Assembly: GCA_016213625.1 (NCBI GenBank)
Contig: JACQZZ010000116.1
Span: 62,001 to 126,000 of the forward strand
Length of the DNA stretch: 64,000 bases
Origin: Actinomycetota bacterium
GTDB taxonomy: Bacteria; Actinomycetota; Acidimicrobiia; Acidimicrobiales; Ilumatobacteraceae
Reading direction: 5' to 3'
The notes beneath the pieces are model-generated. The model ran no database searches and was not told the DNA's origin. It saw only the letters and a list, made by a program, of their open reading frames with translations. The position numbers were made by a program, and so were the translations under genes. Of this stretch, positions 40,948-50,300 are shown in pieces; within the stretch, counting starts at the first letter, position 1, and every line of letters begins with the position of its first letter.

Positions 40948-41577
40948 CCGGGTGAAGAGCACCGCGCCGTCCCCGTCGTGACGGCGGAACCCGAGGTGCT
41001 CGTAGAAGCCCGACGCGCGCTCGTTGCGCGGGTCCACCCCGAGGTGCACGCCGTGGGATCCGGCGGCGACGAGCCGCTCGAGCAGGGCATCGATCAGTCG
41101 GCGACCGACGCCGTGACCCTGGAGCTCGGGCAGCAGGTCGATGTGCAGGTGCGAGGGATAGCGCTCGGTGAGGCGCCGCGGCGTGTGGAACCCTTCGTGC
41201 AGCCGGCGGACGAGCGCGCGGTCGATGTCGCTGCCGTCGCCGGGCAGTGGGTGCCGCGCCCGGAGCGTCGGCCACCACTCGGCCTCGCAGCGCGCCTCGA
41301 ACGATGGCGTGTCGAGCGCCCCCAACACGTACCCGAGCACCCGTTCGTCCACCTCGGCGACGATGGCCAACTCGGGTGCCAGCGCCAGATAGGGCACGGC
41401 GTAGACGTCGCCGTAGAGGTGGCCGTGCACGACGAGTGAGGTGGCGTCCTCGCCGGCGTGGCCCGTGCGCAGGCAGATCCCGGCGAGCGCGTCGCGATCC
41501 AGTGGTGTGGCGGAGCGGATGATGACCTCGGCGTCGGGCACCCGCAGAGTGTGGCCGATCGCCTGCTCGTGGTGCAC
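40936..41577 (-). CDS. GNAT family N-acetyltransferase
   Basis: A 213-residue GNAT. The acetyl-CoA loop is LLPELQGHGVGRRLIDALLERL, preceded by the strand HLHIDLL and followed by GVHLGVDPRNERASGFYEHLGF, the usual end. The first half has IIRSATPLDRDALAGICLRTG. Substrate unknown. GTG 41577 has GAAGGA eight bases upstream; GTG 41541 is an alternative. Confidence 0.9.
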   Translation of the reverse strand: MHHEQAIGHTLRVPDAEVIIRSATPLDRDALAGICLRTGHAGEDATSLVVHGHLYGDVYAVPYLALAPELAIVAEVDERVLGYVLGALDTPSFEARCEAEWWPTLRARHPLPGDGSDIDRALVRRLHEGFHTPRRLTERYPSHLHIDLLPELQGHGVGRRLIDALLERLVAAGSHGVHLGVDPRNERASGFYEHLGFRRHDGDGAVLFTRSLP

Positions 41578-41700
41578 GGCCGGGTCCTTCGGCCCTGCTC
41601 AGCGGGCTGGACAATTCGTAATGTGAGAAGTGGTCCAGAGGTGAACTCGCTGGCCGTGAACGTCCATGGGCGGCGGGTCCACAGTGAGGAGGCGGACGCG

Positions 41701-43593
41701 ATGAACGCTCCGAACCCAGGTTGGTTCCCGGATCCCATGGGGCGGCATCAGTTCCGCTACTGGGATGGTGGCCGTTGGAGTGATCACGTCTCCGACGGTG
41801 GCCAGACCGCCATCGACCCCCTGTCGGCGCCCCAATCGCCGTCGCCTGCGGCTGACACCAGTCATCCGTTGCCGCCGCCTTCCGCGGCGCAGTCGGTCGC
41901 CGCCGCGCAACCGTTGGCGGCCACCCCGCCCGCCTCGCCGCCGACACGGAAGCGCAGCGCGATCTGGGTGATCGTCGGCGCGTTGGCGGCGGTGGCCGCC
42001 GTCGTGGTGGCACTCGTGTTCGTGGTCGGCGGGAAGGACGACGACTCGTCGTCCGACACGGCCGCCGAGTTGTTCCTCGAGCCCGCCACCGCGGCGGGCG
42101 ACGATCCGTTCACCCCGAGCGTCGACACGAACACCGCGCCTCCTCCGGTGCGCATCGTCCCCGTCGTGAATGCCCAACCGGCGGCCACCACCACCACGAC
42201 CTCGGCCACGACGGTGGTTCCGTCCACGGTGGCGCCCACGACGACCCCCACGACCCCCACGCCCACCGCCACACCCACGACGGCGGCCGGAGCGGTGCTG
42301 CCCGTGCGCAGCGTCGACGCCACGGCGCCGGGCCTGTACGGCGGCACCCGCAACAACCGTGCGTGTGACCAGGAGCAGATGATCACGTTCCTCACCCAGC
42401 ACCCCGAGAAGGCAGCCGCCTGGGCGGGCGCGCAGGGCATCGCTCCCGCTGACATCCCGGCGTTCATCCGCTCGCTCACACCGATGGTGTTGCGAGCCGA
42501 CACACGCGTGACCAACTTCGGGTTCCGCAACGGCGTGGCCAACGCCAAAGCCGCGGTGTTGCAGGCCGGCACGGCGGTGTTGGTGGATCAGTACGGCATT
42601 CCGCGGGCGCGGTGCAGTTGTGGCAACCCGCTGGCACCGCCTCGGCCGTTGCCCGGTGGCTACACCTACCACGGCGATCCGTGGCCGGGCTTCGACCCGA
42701 CGGCGGTGATCGTGGTGGTCAACGTGAACAACGTCGTGATCAACAACTTCGTCGTCGTCGATCTGAACGGTGGCTACTTCGGCCGCACCCCGCCGAAGGC
42801 GTCGCCGAACGGTGATGTGGTCGACGGCGAGGTCTATGTCGACACCCTCTGCGACATGTTCCCCGACGCTCCCGAGTGCCTGCCGCCGGTGGACATCACC
42901 GTGCCGCCGGAGACGATCCCTGCGACCACGCTGCCCGAGCCGGTGCTCGGCACGGGCGACGTGCAGTTCACGCTGCGGTGGTCGTCGACCGCCGACCTCG
43001 ACCTGGCCGTGCTCGACCCGGCGGGGGAGGAGATCAGCTACGGCCATCCGACGTCGGCCTCCGGCGGCACGCTCGACGTGGACTCGAACGCGAGCTGCGA
43101 GAACCCCGTCACCAATCCGGTGGAGAACGTGTTCTGGCCCACCGGCGCGAGCCCGCTCGGGGTGTATCAGGTGCGGGTGTACTACTACGAGGAGTGCGCC
43201 GGCGGCTCCGGCCCCCAGCCGTTCACGATCACGGCGATGATCGACGGCGTGGAGGTGCCGCTGCAGGCGGCCGGACTGCGGATGGCGGTCGACACACTGT
43301 CGGGTGCGAACGATTCGCGCACCTACTCCGTGGAGAAGACCGCCAGCCCGCCCATGACCGTGCCGCCCACCGTGGCACCGACCGAGCCGCCGACGGTGCC
43401 GCCGACGGTGACGACACCGACGTCGCACGTCCCGGTCACCACGGCCGTGCCGATCGGCGTGACGCCGACGACCGTGCAGCCCGGTCAGGCACTCACGCTC
43501 GAGGAGGTGTGCGCCGCGCAGTACCCGCCGCCCGTGATCGGTGCGGCGAACCCGTGGTACACGCTCTGCATGCACGATCCCACGGTCACCTGA
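41701..43593 (+). CDS. DUF2510-TM-DUF6777-DUF2135-like surface protein
   Basis: A 630-residue membrane-anchored protein. Residues 1-35 are DUF2510 (PGWFPDPMGRHQFRYWDGGRW), a Pro/Ala linker follows, one membrane helix at about 87-110 (AIWVIVGALAAVAAVVVALVFVV), a Thr-rich linker, then a DUF6777-like domain at about 205-320 (LYGGTRNNRACDQEQMI, AAWAGAQGIAPADIPAFIRSL, VTNFGFRNG, RCSCGNPL). Next is a segment around 425-540 resembling DUF2135/YfaP (FTLRWSSTADLDLAVLDPAG, GGTLDVDSNASC, GVYQVRVYYYEEC) and a Pro/Thr-rich end. GAGGAGG lies eight bases before ATG 41701. The role is unknown; a cell-envelope function is likely. Confidence 0.85.
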   Translation: MNAPNPGWFPDPMGRHQFRYWDGGRWSDHVSDGGQTAIDPLSAPQSPSPAADTSHPLPPPSAAQSVAAAQPLAATPPASPPTRKRSAIWVIVGALAAVAAVVVALVFVVGGKDDDSSSDTAAELFLEPATAAGDDPFTPSVDTNTAPPPVRIVPVVNAQPAATTTTTSATTVVPSTVAPTTTPTTPTPTATPTTAAGAVLPVRSVDATAPGLYGGTRNNRACDQEQMITFLTQHPEKAAAWAGAQGIAPADIPAFIRSLTPMVLRADTRVTNFGFRNGVANAKAAVLQAGTAVLVDQYGIPRARCSCGNPLAPPRPLPGGYTYHGDPWPGFDPTAVIVVVNVNNVVINNFVVVDLNGGYFGRTPPKASPNGDVVDGEVYVDTLCDMFPDAPECLPPVDITVPPETIPATTLPEPVLGTGDVQFTLRWSSTADLDLAVLDPAGEEISYGHPTSASGGTLDVDSNASCENPVTNPVENVFWPTGASPLGVYQVRVYYYEECAGGSGPQPFTITAMIDGVEVPLQAAGLRMAVDTLSGANDSRTYSVEKTASPPMTVPPTVAPTEPPTVPPTVTTPTSHVPVTTAVPIGVTPTTVQPGQALTLEEVCAAQYPPPVIGAANPWYTLCMHDPTVT

Positions 43594-43603
43594 CCCTGAA
43601 TGC

Positions 43604-43642
43604 GATGAGCGATGCTGCGGTCTGGCCGCTGCATCGCTCATC
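43604..43642. terminator. Bidirectional terminator hairpin
   Basis: GATGAGCGATGC pairs perfectly with GCATCGCTCATC, with an inner GCGG/CCGC, between the convergent DUF2510 and P450 genes. Confidence 0.7.
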
Positions 43643-43671
43643 GGGGAACGGTCGGGCCCGGGTCGCGGCGC

Positions 43672-44886
43672 TCAGACCCAGCGAATCGGCAGCGACGAGT
43701 AGCCGCCGATCGGTGAACCCGGTGGGTGCAGCGTCGCCGCGCCGTCGAGCGTGAGCGTGGAGAACCTCGTCGCCAGCTCGGCCACCGCCTCCTGCAGTTC
43801 GAGGCGGGCGAGGTTCGCACCGAGGCAGTAGTGGATGCCACCGCCGAAGGTGAGGAGGTGCCACCCGTCGGGTGCGGTGCGAGTGATGTCGAACGTGTCG
43901 GCACCGGGAAGGGCGGTCGTGTCGTGATTGGCCGACATCGACATCAGGATGACGACGGAGCCGGCGGGCACGAGGTGGCCGCCGATCTCGATGTCCTCCA
44001 CGGCGAAGCGGGGCAGGGCCTCGGTGGCCGGGTGCCACCGGATGGCTTCCTCCACTGCGTTGGCGGTCAGCTCGGGACGTTCCCGCAGCAGCGCCCACTG
44101 CTCGGGGTGCTCGGCGAAGGTGTGGATGACGGTGCTCAACTGGTTGCGCGTGGTGTCGGTGCCTGCCACCAGCATCATCGCCACCACCGACAGCAGCTCC
44201 GACGGTGACAGTCGGTCGCCCTCCTCCTCCACGCTGACGAGATTGGACAACAGGTCGTCGCCGGGCGCGGCGCGGCGTCGCTCGATGAGTTCGGTGATGA
44301 AGTCGTCGAGTTCCGCCTGGGCGGACTCGATGCGATCGAGGAACTGCCCGGCGTCGAGGCGCAGCGACAGCAGGATGTCCGATGCCCACCGGCTCATGTC
44401 CTCCCACCGGTCCGCATCCACGCCGACGAGGGCGCAGATCACGGGAATCGGGAACGGATCGCACAGCATGGGCACCGCGTCGCAATGGCCCTCGTCGACG
44501 ACGGCGTCGACCAGGCGAGCGATGGTCGCCCGGGTGAACGGGCGCAACGACTCGACTGCTCGGGGCGTGAACGCCTTCGAGACGAGACGACGGAGCCGGT
44601 GGTGGTCGTCGCCCTCCATGAACAACAGGATCTGTTCCTGGCGCGCCCACGCCCGACTTCCGTCGGGGATGCCGGACATCCGGGCGAAGTCCATCCCCGG
44701 TCCTCGCAGCCGTCGATCGCGGAGGAGGTCGACGACATCGCGATGGTGGATGGCGACGGGGCCGAAGAGGCCCTTGGCCAGGGGAGCAGTGGCTCTGGTC
44801 TCGGCGAACAACCGCCGGGTCTCGGCCGCACTCGTGGTCATCCCCGGAGTGAGGAGCGGCAACTCCGCCTCGGTGTAGCTCGGCAT
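43672..44886 (-). CDS. Cytochrome P450
   Basis: A soluble bacterial P450 of 404 residues. The I-helix oxygen motif is MMLVAGTDTTRNQ, the ExxR is VEEAIRW, and the haem loop FGGGIHYCLGANLARLE holds the Cys ligand. EGDDHHRLRRLVSKAFTPRA is the usual C-helix. Substrate unknown; lipid or steroid hydroxylation is common for this type. No ferredoxin gene is adjacent. ATG 44886 has GAGGAGG five bases upstream. It is divergent from a histidine kinase gene, 139 bp apart. Confidence 0.94.
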   Translation of the reverse strand: MPSYTEAELPLLTPGMTTSAAETRRLFAETRATAPLAKGLFGPVAIHHRDVVDLLRDRRLRGPGMDFARMSGIPDGSRAWARQEQILLFMEGDDHHRLRRLVSKAFTPRAVESLRPFTRATIARLVDAVVDEGHCDAVPMLCDPFPIPVICALVGVDADRWEDMSRWASDILLSLRLDAGQFLDRIESAQAELDDFITELIERRRAAPGDDLLSNLVSVEEEGDRLSPSELLSVVAMMLVAGTDTTRNQLSTVIHTFAEHPEQWALLRERPELTANAVEEAIRWHPATEALPRFAVEDIEIGGHLVPAGSVVILMSMSANHDTTALPGADTFDITRTAPDGWHLLTFGGGIHYCLGANLARLELQEAVAELATRFSTLTLDGAATLHPPGSPIGGYSSLPIRWV

Positions 44887-45013
44887 CTGGACCTCCTCGG
44901 ACGAACACCGCATGGTAGTTCGCCCGCTCATCGGCCCAGGTCGTGGCGCGGCGGTTGCCATCGATCGAGACCCGATGGTGGCGAGGGGCCGCGTTTCCGG
45001 GCTGAATCAGGTC

Positions 45014-45019
45014 TATATT
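45014..45019 (+). promoter_or_regulatory. -10 box, leaderless histidine kinase gene
   Basis: TATATT, six bases, GTG 45026. This is why the GTG, rather than ATG 45032, is taken as the start. Confidence 0.5.
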
Positions 45020-45025
45020 CCCTGC

Positions 45026-46378
45026 GTGGAGATGCTTCGTGAGCATCCCGTCGCGACGGGGGAAGTGAGCAACAAACGCAGTAGTTCGCGTTCGCTCCGC
45101 GTCCCCATCGCCTTGTCCGTGGGCGGTTCGTTGCTCGCCTTCGTCGCCATCGGACTCGGGTTGCTGTGGGCCACCAACGCCGCCGCCGAGCGGGAAGCGG
45201 TGAAGGAGGCCGGGTCGGCAGGCGAGCTCGCCGCGCGTGTCGCGCTGGCGCCGTTCCTGACGCCGGGGCTCCTCGAGCGCAACGAGGCCGATGTGGAAGC
45301 GCTCGACGCCGCCGGCCAGACGTTCAAGGACATCAGCGACGTGGTGCGGTTGAAGGTGTGGTCGGAACAGCAACAGGTGTTGTGGTCCGACGAGCGCATC
45401 CTCGACGGTCAGTTCTTCGAACTCGAGCCCGAGGAGTTCGAACTGTTCGAGACACAGGGCGCGGCCACGGAGGTCAGCGATCTCAGCAAGGAAGAGAACT
45501 TCGCCGAGGTGGCCGATGGCAACGACAAGTTGCTCGAGGTCTACTTCGGCGCTCGCACCTCCGATGGCGAGCCCGTGCTGGTGGAGAGCTATTTCGACTA
45601 CGCGATGGTCACCGAACGCGAGACCGAGCTGCGCGCGAGCTTCATGCCGCTCGTCATCCTCGGCCTCGGCTTGCTCACCCTGGCACAGGTGCCACTCGCC
45701 ATCCTGTTGGCTCGGCGGTTGAACCGTGCCCAGCGCGAACGGGAGCGTCTGCTCGAACGCGTCATCCACGCGTCCGACGCCGAGCGTCGACGCATCGCGG
45801 CCGAAGTGCACGACGGAGCGGTGCAGGACCTCATCGGCATCTCGTACTCGCTCGAGGCCAACGCCGACACCGCACCCGCGCCCATCAACGACACGCTGCA
45901 CGAACTCGCCGGCTCCACCCGTACCACGGTGCGGAGGCTGCGCAGCATCCTGAATTCCATCTACCCGGTGGAGGTGCCCGACGAGGGGTGGGCCAATGGC
46001 TTCAACGACCTCATCCAGGCGCTCGAGTCCAATGGCGTGAGGGTGCGCCTCGACATCGCCGACGTGCCGCTCGCCCCGATGGACGAGATGCTGCTGCTGC
46101 GCGTCACGCGCGAGTCGCTGCGCAACGTCGCGGCGCACGCAGAGGCCGAGACCGTGATGGTGCGCCTCCACGCGGCACGTATGGGCAAAATGGTGCTCGA
46201 AGTGCGCGACGATGGTCGTGGGTTCACCGCCGACAAAGCCGACTCCAGTCGGACCGCGGGGCACCTCGGCCTGCAATTGCTGCACGATCTGGCCGACGAT
46301 GTGGGGGCGCTCCTCACCATCGACTCCACCCCAGGGCAAGGAACCAGCATCCGACTCGAACTGATGGGACAACGATGA
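45026..46378 (+). CDS. Two-component sensor histidine kinase (HisKA_3, NarL-type)
   Basis: A 450-residue membrane kinase. A first helix at about 26-48 (IALSVGGSLLAFVAIGLGLLW) and a second near 210-235 (FMPLVILGLGLLTLAQVPLAILLA) enclose an external sensor of about 155 residues rich in Glu. Then come the dimer/phosphorylation motif ERRRIAAEVHDGAVQDL (His) and the ATPase parts RESLRNVAAHAEAE and VRDDGRGF. The signal is unknown. The stop overlaps the response regulator ATG (ATGA), so the pair is coupled. Confidence 0.92.
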   Translation: MEMLREHPVATGEVSNKRSSSRSLRVPIALSVGGSLLAFVAIGLGLLWATNAAAEREAVKEAGSAGELAARVALAPFLTPGLLERNEADVEALDAAGQTFKDISDVVRLKVWSEQQQVLWSDERILDGQFFELEPEEFELFETQGAATEVSDLSKEENFAEVADGNDKLLEVYFGARTSDGEPVLVESYFDYAMVTERETELRASFMPLVILGLGLLTLAQVPLAILLARRLNRAQRERERLLERVIHASDAERRRIAAEVHDGAVQDLIGISYSLEANADTAPAPINDTLHELAGSTRTTVRRLRSILNSIYPVEVPDEGWANGFNDLIQALESNGVRVRLDIADVPLAPMDEMLLLRVTRESLRNVAAHAEAETVMVRLHAARMGKMVLEVRDDGRGFTADKADSSRTAGHLGLQLLHDLADDVGALLTIDSTPGQGTSIRLELMGQR

Positions 46379-47013
46379 TCCGGATCGTGATTGCAGACGA
46401 CCACGCCATGGTGCGCACGGGGCTCTCGCAGCTCCTTGGTTCGTTCGAGGACCTCGAGGTGGTGGGAACCGCTTCGAACGGCGAGGAAGCCGTACAGGCC
46501 GTCGAGGAACTGCGCCCCGATGTGATCCTGATGGATCTCTCGATGCCCGTCATGGACGGCATCGAGGCACTCACCCTCGTGAAGCAGCAGCACCCCGAGA
46601 CCCACGTGGTGGTGCTCACCACGTTCCAGGAACCGCGGCAGGTGTCGGCGGCGCTCGGCGGGGGAGCGTCGGGGTATCTCGTCAAGGATGTCGAGCCCGA
46701 AGTGCTGGTCGCCGGCATCCGTGCGGCCGTGCAGGGCGGTGCGCCGCTCAGCCCGTCGGTCGCGGCCGGCCTGCTGCGCGGCAACTCCACGATGAGCATG
46801 GTGTCGCCCTCCTCGCTCACGCGGCGCGAGATGGAGATCCTGCAGCTCATCGTCGAGGGCCACACCAACCACGGCATCGCCGTGGAGTTGGGCATCAGCG
46901 AGAAGACCGTGAAGACCCACTGCAGCCGTCTGTTCCAGCGCCTGGGTGTCACCGATCGAACCCAGGCGGCCGTGTGGGCGATGCGGAATCTGCCCTCCGC
47001 CAGCGGTTCCTGA
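46375..47013 (+). CDS. NarL/FixJ-family response regulator
   Basis: A 212-residue regulator. The receiver domain has IVIADDHAMVRTGL, the phospho-Asp in DVILMDLSMPVMDG, the Thr in VVLTTFQE and the Lys in YLVKDVEP. The LuxR HTH is LTRREMEILQLIVEGHTNHGIAVELGISEKTVKTH. It pairs with the kinase upstream. The next gene downstream, the giant surface protein, has a long regulatory region and could be a target, which is inference from position. Confidence 0.94.
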   Translation: MIRIVIADDHAMVRTGLSQLLGSFEDLEVVGTASNGEEAVQAVEELRPDVILMDLSMPVMDGIEALTLVKQQHPETHVVVLTTFQEPRQVSAALGGGASGYLVKDVEPEVLVAGIRAAVQGGAPLSPSVAAGLLRGNSTMSMVSPSSLTRREMEILQLIVEGHTNHGIAVELGISEKTVKTHCSRLFQRLGVTDRTQAAVWAMRNLPSASGS

Positions 47014-47108
47014 CCACGTGCCCCGTCGCCCGGGTGCTGCCCCGGCACGGCAACTGTGTCGACGGTGAGTGTTCGGACTCGCGCTGAACGACGCACAGTG
47101 TGGACCGG

Positions 47109-47124
47109 TGTGACGAACGTCACT
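47109..47124 (+). promoter_or_regulatory. CRP/FNR-type binding site candidate
   Basis: TGTGA-CGAACG-TCACT, one base away from the TGTGA-N6-TCACA consensus, 274 bp upstream of the giant gene ATG. Confidence 0.5.
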
Positions 47125-47240
47125 GGGTCATTCGGATCATTTTCTCCGGTCTCACTGTCCGTCCAACGGTCCCACGCAGGGTGGGTGTGAGCCTCGATTC
47201 CGTCTGGCAGCGGTCGAGTCCGCGCCGAACGCGGTGGAAT

Positions 47241-47257
47241 GACCATGGTCCTAGGAC
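47241..47257. promoter_or_regulatory. Overlapping 10-bp palindromes
   Basis: GACCATGGTC (47241-47250) and GTCCTAGGAC (47248-47257) are both perfect and share GTC. They lie about 140 bp before the giant gene. Confidence 0.4.
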
Positions 47258-47397
47258 TTCCGAATCATCGATGGTCGGCCGTCAACCCGCAGACGCACTA
47301 GCCCGTCCGGGGCCGTTGACGCTGAGGGTCCCTAGCCGCTTGTGTGCGTCCTGCGGAACTGTCGCGACGGGAGCGACGGGCGAAAGGGTGGGACGCC

Positions 47398-50300
47398 ATG
47401 GGCGTTTTCGGTATTCACACGGGAGGTGTCGCGCTCGAGCGTGGCGCCACGGATGCACAAGGGCCGGCAGCCGGCTCGCAGCGGTCGCGTCGTCGGCCGT
47501 TGCAGTTGCTGCTGGCCGCGATGGTCTTGGTGGTGGGGGCGATTCCGTTCCTGCCCGAGCAGGCGAGCGCTGATCCACTGCCGGCCGGAGTGAGCAATCC
47601 TCCGGTCACGGGGTCGATCATCTCGTTCCCGCAACGCGACTTCGTGTCGGCCGAAGGCTGGGACGAGACGGTGTTCCCTGCAGTGGACGTGCAGGTGCTC
47701 CGCCCGAATCCCACCAACGCCGCTGACTACATCCAGATCGGTGTCGCGCACGACGTGGTGCCGGTCAATGGCTTCGTCGAGGTGAACCACCCCGGCGGTG
47801 CGTGCTGGGAGGGCGTGACGCCCAACATCACGGCCGGCGACATCGTCATGCTGTCCGGTAAGGACGCGATCGGTGGCGCGGTCATCGCCCGTGACGCCAC
47901 GACCACGGCCAACGTGACCATCACCCAGACGGTCACCGAGATCGCTCCCGGCTCGGTCGAGGTGCGTGGTCGCGCGGTGCGCGCCGACGGCAGCGCCATC
48001 GACGCTGCTGAGCTGGAGATGCGCCTGATCGGCGGCTCCGCCGATCGCTTCGACTTCAACAACCGGCGCGACCTGCGCGCGCCTCGCGACGGCACCTTCA
48101 CCATCGACGCCAACGGCGACTGGGTCGCGATCATCAGCGGCTTGGGTCAGGCCGACGTGGACCGCGCGCTCGCCGCGGAGAGCCGCGCCGTGTGGCTCGG
48201 CTCGAACCCGGCTGCCGGCACCGAGGCGACGATCTTCGAGGTTGGCGACGGCGTCGTCCCCGGTCCGACCCCCGAGTGCCCGAACTCGCCGCTGCAGGCC
48301 GCCGTGGTCGCTCCGAGCCGCACGCAGATCGACTTCCCGGCCACTGAGGTGACGTTCTCCTCGGCCCCCGAGACGGTGACGCTGCTCAACGCCGGCGCGG
48401 GTGCGCTGGCCGATCTGCAGGTCAGCGCCATCACGGTCACCGGCATCGACGCAGCCGACTTCCACGTCACCGACACGTGCATCGGCACGCCCGTTCCCGT
48501 GGGCGGCACGTGCGTGGTGAACGTCGTGTTCAACCCGTCGGCGCCCGGCCTCAAGTCGGCGATCCTGCAGGTGCAGTCGAACGCCGGGAACTCCGTCGTC
48601 GCGCTCGACGCCACCGGTCTCGCCACCGGCGCGGGCGAGCAGACTGCACTCGGCGTCGCTCGTCCCGCATTCCTCGGCTTTGCCACCCGCTCGCAGGGCA
48701 ACACCTCCCCGCCTGAGTCGGTCGAGATCAAGAACATCGGCAACGTCGACATGAACATCTCGGGCATCAGCTTCGGCGGGGCGAACGCCGGCGACTACGC
48801 GGTCACGGCCACCACGTGCGCAGGCGCCACCGTGGCGCCCAACGCCACGTGCTCGATCAGCCTCGAGTTCACCCCCGGCGGCGAAGGCAACCGCGACGCC
48901 ATCCTCACGGTCGCCTACAACGGCACGCCCGTCGACGTGCCGCTGCAGGGCGGCGGCCTGGTCACCACGGGCATCGTGCCCTTCGATCAGTTCAACGGCG
49001 TGGAGCTCGGCGTGTTCACCGCACGTGACTTCGTCTCCAACGGTGGCTTCGAGCCCGACGAAGTGATCACGTCGCAGATCATCCGATCCGGCGTGGTCAT
49101 CGGTCAGGGCACTGCCGTGGCCGGCCTCGACGGCGTCGCCGAAGTCAACCACCCCGGCGGTGGCTGCTGGGAGACCACCACGCCGAACATCCGTGCCGGC
49201 GACGTCCTCCGCGTCACCCGCCCCGACGGCCGCATCTACGAGATGACCACGGCCGACGTGAAGGTCACCGCTCGTACCGCGGAAGTGGCCCCGGGCATCG
49301 TGGAGATGAAGGGCTACGCCCGCGACCTCACCACCGGCGGTCCGCTGCCGCTCGATCAGATCGAGGCTCGCATCATCGGCGCCAGCCGCGACCCGTTCAC
49401 CATCAACGGCAGGCGCTCCATCCGTACCGGCGGTGGCTCGGAGGGCACGCTCACCTACGACCCCATCAGCGCCTCGAACCCCGACGGCGTGAACTGGACG
49501 GCGACGTGGGACCTCAGCCTGCAGGCGCCGGCCGACGTGGCACACGACGTCGACCTCGCCCTCACCGAGGAGAACCGCATCCTGTGGCTCGGTCGTGACC
49601 CGATCGCGCTCTCGGAGATGACGTTCTGGGAGGACGGCGCCGACGTGTTCAACGGCCCCGGCGGCTCCTGCACGGCGCCGGGTCAGCCGGCCTCGCCTGG
49701 CATCGCCATCCTGCCCTCGGCACAGACCTTCCCGGCGTTGGCCATCGAGACCGCCCTGCCGGCCGAGTCGGCGCTGCGCACCTTCGCTGTCCGCAACATC
49801 GGTACGGCGCCGCTCACCATCTCGAACGTCACCTTCGCCGGCATCGCCGCCGGTGACTTCGCGGTCTCGGGTGGCCTCCCGGGCCCCATCGCCCCCGACG
49901 GCGTCGGCACCATCACGGTGCGATTCACGCCCCAGGCGCTGGGCAACCGCAACGCGACGATGCGAGTGCACGACAACTCCATCGGTACCCCGCACACCGC
50001 CACCGTCACCGGCTTCGGTGTGGCGACCTCGCAGCCTGCTGCGCTGGTGACCCCGACGGCACTCGTCTTCCCCGACACGCAGGTGTCGGTGGGCTCCACC
50101 CCGCTCACGGTGACCGTGACGAATGAAGGCGGTCTGCCGCTGTCGTTCGACGCCCTGCCCACCGTGACCGGACCGAACGCCGGCGACTTCGCGGTGGCCG
50201 GGAGCTCCACGTGCACCCTCAGCAGCAGCCTCGCCACCACTGAGTCGTGCACCATCGACGTGGTGTTCACGCCCTCCGACGTGAACGGTCGCTCGGCGAC

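Larger units (their letters stand above)
47014..47397. other. 384-bp control region before the giant surface protein
   Basis: No gene is supported here. It holds a CRP-like site (47109-47124), two overlapping palindromes (47241-47257) and an isolated TTGACG (47316) without a matching -10. The ribosome site AGGGTG lies near 47385-47390. Confidence 0.6.

Noticed and set aside
47316-47344. TTGACG as a -35 box for the giant gene
   Set aside because: No TAnnnT lies 16-18 bp downstream.
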